Part shown: positions 1 through 9,214 of the stretch, one piece after another | Position numbering within the stretch: position 1 is the stretch's first letter | How the letters are laid out: each line of letters begins with the position of its first letter | NCBI GenBank assembly: GCA_902702965.1 | Contig: CACRXP010000115.1 | Span: 1,013,647-1,077,646 of the forward strand | From: Spirometra erinaceieuropaei | Lineage: Eukaryota > Platyhelminthes > Cestoda > Diphyllobothriidea > Diphyllobothriidae | Length of the DNA stretch: 64,000 nucleotides | Reading direction: 5' to 3' | The notes under the pieces: generated by a model | What the model saw: only the letters and a program-made list of their open reading frames with translations | The model's database searches: none | What the model was told of the DNA's origin: nothing | Position numbers and translations under genes: made by a program

Positions 1-324
1 TTACACAGGACAATATTGTACAAATTCAACTGGCACTTGGTAATTGAACGTGAAAACTTTTAAAACAGGTTAAGTAACAACAAGCTGTGAATTGTGGTTC
101 GATAATTAGATGCACGAAAAAAGCATCAGCCAATTGCTCATTATGCGTTGCTTGAACGCCGTTGACCTTGTAAAATTAATCGTATCCTTAACATGCCGAT
201 GATATTGCGTGGAATGAGAGTCCGCCCTCTTCGCTCTTTTACAAGGTAATTCGTCGATCAGGATGCGACATGCGTTCGCCCCCCCCCTACTTATTGGGAC
301 TCAGTCGGCAGTACATGCAAAAGA
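1..324. other. No recognisable feature
   Basis: I see no coding homology, structured RNA or repeat family member here. A run of eight C residues lies near 280. Confidence 0.5.
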
Positions 325-480
325 GAAGTGTTGACAAAGACAGGTAGATTTGGATGGCGATTTCTGGCTCATTAGCCGTCATCAGTCGGTCATAACCAGC
401 TCCAAGTACGAATCGCATGAGGCTCGAGTACGAAGAACTTTGGCCATGGTGTTTGGTACTCTAGCAGTGAGTTGCACGAT
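325..480 (-). repeat. SINE S1, degraded tail and part of body
   Basis: The stretch begins with the S1 tail in antisense (a 'ttgacaaagacagg' block), followed by the 'ccgtcatcagtcggtcataacc' type body seen in all S1 copies. The tRNA-like head is too diverged to mark box A or box B. The other copies in this window are at 597, 2957, 3316, 4060 and 16765. Confidence 0.6.
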
Positions 481-596
481 TGCTTGCTAGGGTTCTAGTT
501 TTAACTCTTAATTACATCAGGACGAGCAAATTTCTTAACCCGATCGGTGCGTGCCCATCAATCTAACTTATCTTCCCAATTTCAAGTTACAGGACA

Positions 597-771
597 ATAG
601 GCCAGTGGCTCAACGGCAAAACATCAATCCTATGAACAAATGTCACGGGTTCGAATGTCAAGTGACCAGCACATGGAGTTGGGTATGACTGACTGATGGT
701 TGGTTATAAGCAAGAAATGTTCATTCCGGTCTCCAATGACTTTGTCGGTACTGACATATATATATGTATAT
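597..771 (+). repeat. SINE S1 (tRNA-derived), full head to tail
   Basis: A tRNA-like head carries an A-box match (TGGCTCAACGG) and a B-box-like GGTTCGAATG, as in RNA polymerase III internal promoters. The S1 body follows ('gttgggtatgactgactga'), then the tail 'ttccggtctccaatgac' and a short AT repeat at 755-773. The AT repeat runs directly into the PLE-A1 reverse transcriptase at about 772. Assignment to a tRNA-derived SINE rests on the two boxes and the repetition; the family name S1 is mine. Confidence 0.7.
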
Positions 772-1947
772 ATCGTTTCTCTGTTCACCTACATACCATT
801 GGATTTAGCAAGATAATGTACAGAGGAACGTCTTCAGTACTACCACATGGATATCCCTGCATCTGCTTTGTTAGAACTCTTAGACCATTGTCTAGAAACG
901 AACTTTTCATTTGCACAGGAATACCATCAACAGCTGAAGGGAGCCCCTATAGGATCACCCACCTCCGGTTTTCTCGCAGAAATCACGATGCAGAAATTAG
1001 AGGCTATCGCCTTACCAAAGGTTAACCCCAAATTATGGGTACGATATGTTGACGACACGTTTGTCATTGTTAAAAGCGATCGCCTGGAAGTACTCCAAAA
1101 TATTATAAACTGAACACTTCAAGGGATCACATTTACACTTGAGAAGGAGGCTGACAACAAACTCCCGTTTCTTGATGTCCTCGTACAGAGAAAACCTGAC
1201 GGTTCATTTCATACTTCGGTTCACCGCAAAGAAACCTACGCGGAAGTCCTTTTGCATTACGAGAGTAATCACCCCATCTCTCACAAACGGAGTGCCGTGA
1301 ACAGCCTCCTTAACCGAGCAAGAACTCACTGCTCCGACAGCGAAACATATCAAACAGAACTGAAGTATTTGTTCAAAATGTTTTCCCAGAATGTGTATCC
1401 TAGATATTTTGTACACCGATGCATGCGACGACAGTAGTTAAAAGAAAAAGAGAAGGAACTAGGTTGTTCCGATAAGGCGCCCAAACCAAAAAACTGGTGA
1501 ACACTTCCGTACATTAAGAACGTGTCCGAACTAGTTGAAAGACACCTAAGGAAGCACCAAACACATGTGGCGCACAAGCCGACGACTACACTTCGTAACC
1601 AGCTTGTACACCCTAAGGATAGGGTTGGCTATTTAGAAAAGAAGGAAGTCGTCTACAAGATACCATGAAACACCTGTAATGCAGTTTACTGTGGTCAAAC
1701 TGGGAAATCAGCCTCTACGCGAATATAAGAACATCCGTTGGCCGTAAAAAGGCGCGACCACTTGTCTCAAGTTGCCATGCATAATTTGGAAACGAGACAC
1801 AAATTCGCCTGGGACAGGACTCGCATTGTAGGTGTTTGCTCATCCAAAAAGGGCAGTGAATTTTTAGAGGCCATCCATTCAGATAGCGCATGCATCAATC
1901 GACACGTAGAATTGGATACGGTGTACAACAGCCTCAAGGAAAAGTGA
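772..1947 (+). pseudogene. PLE-A1: Penelope-like RT and GIY-YIG endonuclease, decayed
   Basis: This is the C-terminal part of a Penelope-like retroelement polyprotein, which would copy RNA into DNA and nick the target. Reading one frame throughout gives RT motif A-like SLFTYIPLDLA (about 778-810), motif B GAPIGSPTS (about 934-966), motif C RYVDDTF (1039-1062) and LPFLDVL (about 1160-1182). A linker follows, then the endonuclease with a 'C-N-T-C-N-A-V-Y-C-G-Q-T' core (about 1669-1704), an EH pair and a tail INRHVELD. The frame is broken by six in-frame stops at 814, 1111, 1435, 1498, 1666 and 1726, but I see no frameshift, so all damage is point mutation. The RT N-terminus is missing and the element starts at the AT-rich SINE tail. 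A ribozyme motif lies 105 nt after the final stop. PLE assignment is confident; the copy is not functional. Confidence 0.9.
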
Positions 1948-2040
1948 GAAGGCGTTAGCCAATCAGAGCATTACACCAGCAGGAGTGATAACGCAAAATC
2001 GATTTTTTCGGCGTGTTTAAATGTTAACCGTTTTGCACAC

Positions 2041-2100
2041 TTACTTCACGTCTGAAGACGACTTGGCGAACCAAAATCGAAAATTTACAATAAAACTTGT
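2041..2100 (+). ncRNA. Hammerhead ribozyme motif of PLE-A1 (degraded)
   Basis: CUGAAGA is at 2052-2058, then stem II with 5' arm GACUUGG, loop CGAA and 3' arm CCAAAAUC (one mismatch and one bulge), then GAAAA at 2079-2083 and the triplet UUU at 2084-2086. The downstream strand contains AAUAAA at 2089-2094. The layout equals that of the other PLE copies in this window. The innermost part of stem I (ACGU with ACAA) pairs only partly, so activity is doubtful. Confidence 0.6.
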
Positions 2101-2157
2101 TTATCTTTCCCAAAGAGCTTATTTCTTTGGAATTATGCTTCTTGGGATGCCTGTTTT

Positions 2158-2242
2158 CAAATATATATATATATGGCCATTCCGGTCTCCCTTGTCTTTG
2201 TCGGTATTACCTTTCCATATATATATATATATATATATATAA
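2158..2242 (+). repeat. SINE S1 tail between two AT microsatellites
   Basis: An (AT)n run at about 2160-2174 is followed by the S1 tail ('ggccattccggtctccc', then 'tgtctttgtcggta') and a longer TA run at 2217-2241. The same tail precedes PLE-A1 at about 720-771, so PLE-A1 is bracketed by two S1 tails in the same orientation. Confidence 0.65.
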
Positions 2243-2283
2243 ATTAAAGGTATCATACCGTACTCACGACATAGATACTTGTG

Positions 2284-2345
2284 TAAAGCCCAGACATGTG
2301 TTTCGCCGATATTCTGCCGCTGCGTGACACAGCTTCGAGAGGTTT
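2284..2345 (+). repeat. Repeat R3, left-arm fragment
   Basis: The segment 'gtttcgccgatattctgccg' followed by 'ctgcgtgacacagc' matches the left arm of the long inverted repeat in B (40122-40262) and B' (about 42240-42370). A right-arm fragment occurs at 3585-3695, so this may be one R3 element split by later insertions. Confidence 0.55.
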
Positions 2346-2524
2346 GAATACCTATGTATAAGTGTGAATAAGAGATCTCGGGAACCATCAGACTTGCATC
2401 AAGGAACAATTAATGGCTAGCCGCTAACGAGACCCCTTATCATTCGTGTTCGCGCACGCTCTTGATTGTGGCTACCGTTCTTATTGGGACGATTTTGAAA
2501 TGATTGCTATGGCTAACACTTAAC

Positions 2525-2955
2525 AGGCAAAGGAATCCATCGAAGCCTGGTACTCCAATTTCAGACAACATCAACCGCCACTTTAATCAATATGTCCCCT
2601 GCGATGGTCTCCGATCACGGTTGGCTGACTGTCGCCTACCTTAATAGCAACAACTAGTAATGCATGCTCGCACATGTTGGACCTCGCCTACATTCCATTC
2701 CTTCCTCCTTCCAACACCACGGTGAAGCACAGTTAAGACGCGAAACACCTCCTCTCACCTCCGGCACCCATCACAACACGATGCACAGACGGTTTTTGCA
2801 AGGTCGTCTGCTTATCTCCGTGTCTGCATCTTCAGACACTAGTGCGACAAGCCCAACTTTTGCTTTTCATTTCGTATGATGGCTGGTTGGTGTAGCCAAT
2901 TTGAAATTTAACGTGTAAAACTCTTTCTTCCGACGACCTTTCTCCTTTCGTGCAC
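2525..2955 (+). pseudogene. PLE-E1: 3' end of a Penelope-like element
   Basis: The segment opens with a recognisable PLE endonuclease C-terminus: ESIEAWYS, then, after a frameshift, NRHFNQYV and GLRSRLAD, ending near 2640. About 230 nt of 3' untranslated sequence follow, shared with PLE-E2 (39290-39735). A degraded hammerhead lies at 2870-2925: the CUGANGA box has decayed (the strand reads GUAUGAUGG), stem II potential remains (UGGCU with AGCCA), and GAAAUUUAA with a downstream GUAAAAC is kept. RT and most of the endonuclease are absent, as expected of 5' truncation. Confidence 0.65.
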
Positions 2956-2956
2956 A

Positions 2957-3300
2957 TATATATGCAGAATGTCATTACCGACAAAGACAAGGAATGTTAA
3001 CATGGCCCTTTCGGTCTTATTCGTCGTCGTCAGCCAACCATGCTCAATCCCGAAGTGTGGAACACCTGGGACTCGATCCCACGACCCATTAATTAGAATT
3101 CAAACGCCTCTAACTACTAAGCCTCGGGCTCGTTGTCCTGTTAGTTGCCATCGGGTATGTACAATGGTAGAAGAGTCCTCACCGATTATTTTTATGGAAG
3201 TCAATTGTCCCATTGTATCCTGCGGGCTCTCTTTCGAGCCCAACCAGCAGCCGCACAGCGGCGCACGATACAGACAAACGACCCCCTACCACTATACATT
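2957..3300 (-). repeat. SINE S1, longest copy
   Basis: Read on the minus strand, a 5' region of about 130 nt ('cggctgctggttgggctcg', then 'ttccataaaaataatcggtg') precedes the tRNA-like head. The head carries a decayed A box at about 3110-3125 and a B box GATCGAGTC at about 3070-3080, which matches GWTCRANNC. The body and the 'ttgtctttgtcggtaatg' tail follow, next to a short AT run at 2957-2963. Confidence 0.7.
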
Positions 3301-3315
3301 CCCCTAATGCTGAAC

Positions 3316-3584
3316 GATGAGCCCGTGGCTCACTGATTGGAGGCGTTGGACTTCTAAATAACAGGTCGCAGGGTGGAACGTTTAGTGTTTTACACTTCGG
3401 GCTTGGGAATGACTGGATAACTACGGCGAATAAGCCCGAAATGACCATCCCCGTATCCCTTGCCTTAGTCGGTGATAACATTCTGCCTATATCATCCGCC
3501 GCTGTCCTGCTGCTGGTTAGGCCCGCGAGAGTGCCCTTCAGGCAAAAGGGGAGGAGTCAGTTTCTTACAAACTATCGGCGAACG
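3316..3584 (+). repeat. SINE S1 copy followed by a second S1 5' part
   Basis: The tRNA-like head (cccgtggctcactgattgg at about 3321) leads through the body to the tail at about 3450-3490. From about 3497 the S1 5' region begins again ('cgccgctgtcctgctgctgg') and runs to about 3584. This copy is in opposite orientation to the one at 2957-3300, so the two S1 elements converge. Confidence 0.65.
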
Positions 3585-3695
3585 TTCCTCTACGTAAGGA
3601 GCCCTGGGGCACCCACTAAGGAGCCGAACCCCTTGCAGATGGGTCACATAGTAGCAAAATATTGGCGAAATACGTTTCTGAGATTTTAGTTGACG
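3585..3695 (-). repeat. Repeat R3, right-arm fragment
   Basis: The sequence 'gagccgaaccccttgcag' through 'attggcgaaatacg' matches the right arm of R3 in B (about 40385-40450), which is the inverse complement of the left arm at 2284-2345. Confidence 0.55.
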
Positions 3696-3794
3696 CCTAT
3701 GTCGGAAATACGGCATAATACGTTTGCCATATACATTTCATACCACTCGTAGCACTGCTTATTTGCAAGTTGGGCGTTACGTGGCTATTCCACA

Positions 3795-3862
3795 GTTGTG
3801 GATTGTCTTCGACTCGAATGCTCATTGAAATTTTGGGTTTGTCCCTTAAAAGTCCTGTCGAG
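3795..3862 (+). repeat. Repeat K
   Basis: The block 'gattgtcttcgactcgaatg' plus 'ctcattgaaattttgggttt' recurs at 44725-44800 and 45060-45130. It has a B-box-like TTCGACTC and lies next to R3 in both places. I cannot classify it. Confidence 0.5.
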
Positions 3863-4059
3863 GAGACTAAACTCTATGATTTGCTGTGAAATATTTCTAA
3901 TATTACTTGCTTGATGTACGTGTATTCAATCAGGAATGGATACACACTGATTTATCGGCTTTTCAGCTGCCAAATGGGGTTATGATTGGCTGAATGAAGG
4001 CTAAATTAGTCCGAAACAGTACATTCTAACCTACCTGCATTCTCTGCCTTCTCTGCCTG

Positions 4060-4262
4060 CTGAAATGCATGTCACAAAGACAGGGGAGACCGAGATGGCC
4101 ATTTCTGACGTAGTGGCCGTCGTCCGCCGGTCTTATCTATGCCCAGGTCTTAGCCGACCCTTGGCCTCGAACCTGCATTTTTCTGCCACCGGACGGATTA
4201 ACCCTCTAAAGAATGATCTACGGGTGCGTTTCCTGTCGGTTACGATCAGGAATATTAACAAA
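4060..4262 (-). repeat. SINE S1 copy
   Basis: The antisense tail ('cacaaagacaggggagaccg') is followed by the body and a decayed tRNA-like head ending with the 'tgtcggttacgatcagg' block. Confidence 0.6.
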
Positions 4263-5354
4263 CGTTGCAAGTGCGTTCTTCAAACCTGTCATGGAACGTG
4301 AGCATACCGATGTGTCTATGTTAAAGCAGTCTAATTGTGAACAGAAATATACATAAAAAGCTGTCTTGATCAACATGCGACGATTTGCGAAGATTATATC
4401 CTAAGCCGCAAGGCATAACAGGACGAGGCGGTACGTAACCCGTTTGGTTTGCGCACTTTCAAAATAAGAGATGTATTTAGTAAGACATTGAATATTTTAT
4501 TCCCTGGCAAACTGGTTCTTTGTTTTACTAGAGTAAATTTCCGTTAAGTGAAATCAGTCTAATTTAAGCATCATATTTTCATTTTTATAAAAAAAACTAT
4601 GCCATTTCCTTAAGGCGCACGCAAAAGGGTGAATTTGCGCCCTTCGTTGTTTTGAGCAGACAAACATTTTAGCACAGAACCGCATACTTACTTCAACATG
4701 TATACACAGCGAGTGACCGACCACGTGAAGTGTTAGTCGAACCTTTGCAATGAATTGCCAATGATAAAGGATTACGTAGATGGGGTTGTCATACTGATGA
4801 TTACACGGCACAATCCCATACTATTGCGCAGTTACCAGAATTTCGGCTTTTGCCTGCACATTTTGCGAATTCCTGTAAAAAATGCGCTCAATATAAATCG
4901 ATTTTTTTACGTCGCTTATTTTTTCAAATTTATTTTCGATGGCTTTATAAATTTGAAAGATATGCTTTCGTTTGCTGATTTGGTAGCAAATCTGGTGTAC
5001 GTTTTATCAAATGCTCGAGATAAGTGTATGTCTAAGGTTTGAAAAAGCTGTCTAATTCACAAATAATTTCGAGTTACATCAGCTACTTTATCGGCGTTTG
5101 ACTATTTCAGTCTGCAGATGTATGATTTCCGCGTGGGGAAGATCATATTGTCTTCTACGCCTTTATGAAGATACCATGTAGAATTTCCATAGGTTTGCAA
5201 TGGATGCCATCCGTATTGTACACTTTATGAAAAGCAATGAAAAACTTACAGGTACAATACAGTATAAGAGAACATTGCACGGTCTTTAAAAATCCAGTAA
5301 TAAGAAAGTTTTCAAAACCTAAATATACACTTTCATTAGCCAGAGGTGTAAAGA
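4263..5354. other. No recognisable feature
   Basis: AT-rich sequence. Open frames of 85-95 codons at 4554-4811 and 4755-5042 have no family resemblance and overlap on opposite strands, so I treat them as chance. Confidence 0.5.
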
Positions 5355-5660
5355 GGGTGTGATTTCCTGCCAATTAATGAAAACATATTTTTGTGCATGC
5401 CTTCTTCATAATGTGTTTAAATTTCAGAGTACATTAAAAATCAGTGTGACATATACATGCCACTCAAGGAGTGGCTTTTTATCCCGTATGGTTTTTATAG
5501 GAGTCGCTACAAATTTCAACCCAATATGGACATTTGGGCGTCTGAAATACTAAAGGATTATGATGCATGGTCATCAATATTACAGTCACTGCTAGGTAAT
5601 CCTTCCTAATGATGCTCGCAGTTCAGAATTTCAGCGAATATTTTATAAGAATAGTTACAT
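5355..5660 (-). repeat. Element F, single arm
   Basis: In F arm order on the minus strand, the segment shares 'atgatgcatggtcatc', 'acattaaaaatcagtg' and 'tttttgtgcatgcc' with the arms at 19552-20163 and 47600-47930. No opposite arm was found nearby. Confidence 0.5.
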
Positions 5661-6334
5661 ATCAAATACATTTTGACTGGGAGTAGTTGTCTATTATTAT
5701 ACATTTTGCGAAACTGCACTATAAATTGCTGCCGTATGGCAAAGTACAACATAGAGCGCTTCTAATGGAGTGTTTTATACCACCAACGCACGCACGATAA
5801 GTGCCATTTGCCCCGACTTTAAAAATTAATGATATCACTTGTGCGCTTAAAGTTTGTGCCTGCAGGGCACTAAAACGTATTTAAGGCAACGGTAGGTTTT
5901 ATGATCTTAGTTGCCTACTCCTGAGAGCATTACTGTTGAGAGAAAGAGCTAGGCATCTAAGGACTTTGTGGTATCACAAATGTTGATCATCCAATTTGTC
6001 ATCCATTAAAATGTGACATTTTTATCATCTATTATTAATCGTAATTAAAATTAATTTCCCATTGAAGGCCTCGTCATAAAGGTATTTTATTGTCGTATTT
6101 TTACTTTGATGGCTGCCTTAGAGCATGTTGACCGGTCCCACACAACAGGCACCGCATGGGCTTTCTGTTCTTTTCTCTGACACGTGCCAGTTGCTTTCTT
6201 TTGGCAGAATTTATTACCGAAATAAGTTTCCCTGTCCATAAGCCATGCAATTTCCCCATTCAGAACAGACCGCTGCTCACTCTTGTGCGTGAGTTTTGCA
6301 GTTGTGATAGCCATGCTTCCGCGGGGAGGTCAGT
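5661..6334. other. No recognisable feature
   Basis: I see no gene or repeat match. Two overlapping 68-75 codon frames on opposite strands at 6087-6362 have no recognisable motifs. Confidence 0.45.
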
Positions 6335-6640
6335 CATTCGTTTTCACTTTCCCAGCCAGTGAATCAGCTCCCTTCTCCCTAATTTTGTCTATTAACAAAA
6401 AGTTTTATTTACAGTACTTAGTTTGCTAATATATTATTATTAAACAAATTTAATTATTTAGGACTTCATTACTCGAATGTGCCGACGACGCACCGAAAAC
6501 CAGCATAGACCTACTGTGGAGTCGAAATCCTGTCCTCCCCTCAATCGCGTCATGGAGCAGCAGAATTGTTGTGAAAATACGTATCGGGGTTTCTGCGTTC
6601 TACCATGTTTAAAGGACAGTAAACCCGTTGTCGTATACAG
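6335..6640 (+). repeat. Direct repeat V, copy 1
   Basis: Shared with 7295-7560: 'cactttccc' with 'ctaattttgtct', a block ending in 'gcgtcatggagc', and 'acgtatcggggctt' type sequence near the end. The offset is about 950 bp and the copies are clearly diverged. Confidence 0.6.
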
Positions 6641-6664
6641 CAGATGTGCTAACTAATGCAATGT

Positions 6665-7262
6665 TAATCGGACTTTTGCAATACGATTTCGTTTCGAATA
6701 TACTGCTTAATTGGAATTTAAAAATTAACCACTATGCAGCATAATTCTGCAATAAATTCGAACGAACTTTTCACCCGCTACATGCTAAAACCATAGTCTA
6801 TAAAAATGACTATATGACTGGCATGTATTTTTCTCAATGATTTTCGATGTCCTTAAAAATTCAATTAAACTTCATAGAAATCATGCAAAAAATATTCATT
6901 ATTTTGCTCATTGAGAAGAAAATTTCGATTTCTTCCGATTTTTACACGAACGACGGATATACTTTGGTTTTAAAAAGTCTTCTCTCCATGCGTGGTTCTA
7001 AGGGCGTGAAACGTTTGTTCTTATAACACCTCGTCTCTCCGTATTAACTAATATTGCTCTTAAATTTCCCATATGACTTTAATTCACTGCTATATTTTGT
7101 GCTCACCATATGGTTTCCTCTTATTATAGCAGAACAAGTTACAATTTTCCGTACGCGGAAAATATACAGCCTGTCGTTTGGAAATCTTGAATGTAAATTT
7201 AACAGCAGTTCGGGTTTGAAAGCATTCCGAAATTGAAAAAGTATTTGAAAACCGAATTACCG
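6665..7262 (+). repeat. Element F, left arm plus internal part
   Basis: The F arm (about 6680-6925) is followed by an internal segment (about 7090-7260) with 'gtttcctcttattatagc' and 'cgtacgcggaaaatatacag'. This matches the internal segment at 47400-47590. The closing inverted arm is absent. Confidence 0.6.
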
Positions 7263-7294
7263 GAGTGGCTGTGCAAATATGTTAGTTATTCTTA

Positions 7295-7560
7295 TTCACT
7301 TTCCCTGCCGGTGAGCCTGTCCCCATTTTCCTAATTTTGTCTTTTATTTGTCTTTTATTTGGAGCGTTAAGTTTGTTAGTATGCTATTACTATATCAAAT
7401 TTAACTAATTAAGACTTCGTTATTCGGATATACTGGCGACGTTCCAGAAACCAGTCCTCCTCTCAGTTGCGTCATGGAGCGTCAGCACTATTGTGAAAAC
7501 ACGTATCGGGGCTTTCAGGTAATACCTGTGTTGAACGTTCAGTAAAACCGTCTTTATATA
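7295..7560 (+). repeat. Direct repeat V, copy 2
   Basis: Second copy of the block described at 6335-6640. The two copies bracket the partial F element. Confidence 0.6.
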
Positions 7561-8887
7561 GGTGAAGTATTGTCACTCAAATTTTAATAAATTTTACTTT
7601 GTTAATTATGCTTTAGGATTCGTTCACAGACGCCTACAACTACTGATGCCAATCGAAGTAATATGAAAACACTGGGTGGAATTAGGAAGAAGGGTTTGCC
7701 TCGTTATAACGATCAGTGCACTTAAACCGCACTCGTATCACAAAAAACTTTTAATTACCAAACATCTATGTCTGGCTGAAACCCTTCGAATTAGGCAAAT
7801 AACGTGAATAAAAATAGATATTTGACTTCTCTTCTAAAGGTCTCATATGTCTGCATTTTCTTCCTCCCAGCCAGATTCTATTCGGAGTCCGGCGCGGTTA
7901 TGGCACGCCATCCTCCACCTCTCCCTTTGATCCGCTAAGATGTTCATTCGGGTTGTCGTATATAGTTGTGACAATTTTTGAGATATTTAATAGTCAGTGG
8001 GACTTCTGGAACACTGCTCATCTCTAGGGATGAATCTGTTCATGGAGTCGTCGGTCAAGCGGGGGTGACGGTGAAACACTTGCTGGTCGACTGTTGAGAA
8101 GGGTGGGGTACCGATGGCAAATGGGAAACTGCTTACTGTATGCAGCAAGCACACGTGTGCTTATTTTTACATTGTTCCCTGTCATAATGCTTAAGGTAAC
8201 ATAGATTGCGCCTTTGCGAAACCTTTTATGTCAATTGCTTAGCTGTAAACGTTTCATTTACCACTTTAGAGAAGGACATTTTGGTCTCGTAATTTCTCAA
8301 GATTTAAAAGAAATTAAGGCGCTAGTCACAGTCCGCCGAACAAGAAAAAGTAGGTTGTCTGACTTAATTAAACCAAATCTGTTCGTGGAAAACAAAAAGG
8401 CGCGTCCCATGGAGAAGTTGAGAAAAGGAAAATTCGATTACTATAAAAGCAGCAGTCACCCTTCCTGTATGTGCCTGTCAGGTGGTTTAAAGAAAGGCAA
8501 CGAACATCATACGGCTTCTCGGCTCTCACAGCAAACATTCAGTGGCTCACAAAGCGAAGCTTAATTAAGACGTTCTTCAAGCAGATGTAATCCCGTTGCA
8601 GCAAAGCGGAGGAACGAGCACGTGAGGCCCGTTATCGCTGAGTATAGTTGGCGCAGAATGGCTGCCCGAGGGTACTCACAAGTCGCTACCTACTCGGTCG
8701 CCCCCAGAGGACCCAACAAATCGACACCATGAACAATATGGCATTGCCTGTCGCACATCAGGGACGTCTTAGGAGCATCTCAGCACTGTGGTATGGAGCT
8801 AAGTGTTGAAATTGCACAGGTTCAAAAGTCACCACGCGCAGTATGACCATGAAAATGTAAAACCGGTTAAGGCATGTACAGCAATCT
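7561..8887. other. No recognisable feature
   Basis: A 116-codon frame at 8214-8564 on the plus strand is rich in Lys, Arg and Ser and matches no family I know. The last 250 bases may be decayed PLE linker, because they lead straight into the endonuclease fragment at 8888. Confidence 0.4.
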
Positions 8888-9214
8888 TGAGTAGTGTATC
8901 GCACCCCGTGCCAAAACTGCTCTCGTAATTACACAGGCCAGATTGATTGCATGCTAGGATCACGCATGCACGGGCATAAGCTGACTGTGCCACGGGGTGA
9001 CCCATTATCACATGTGGTCGCCCATAACTACGAAATGGGTCACGAGATTGACTTCGCAGCCACCAAAATAATCGCTTATGCCGGGAACAAGACAGGCCGA
9101 GAATGGGTTGGAGCTTGAGCTTCGGATGAGTACTCAGTCAACATATACATCGATTTGGCGCTAGCGTATGGGGGCCTGCGCAGTAACCTTCAGTCTCGCG
9201 CCGCCAGTCGATGA
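8888..9214 (+). pseudogene. PLE GIY-YIG endonuclease fragment
   Basis: In one frame the segment reads VVYRTPCQNCSRNYTGQ, the canonical PLE endonuclease start with its paired cysteines, then HGHKLTVPRGD, NYEMGHEIDF and, after an in-frame TGA at 9116-9118, DEYSVNIYIDLALAYGGLRS, ending at TGA 9212. This corresponds to the whole C-terminal endonuclease of a PLE. The stop replaces the tryptophan seen at the equivalent place in other copies (EAW). No RT precedes it. It is not the same family as PLE-G. Confidence 0.8.
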
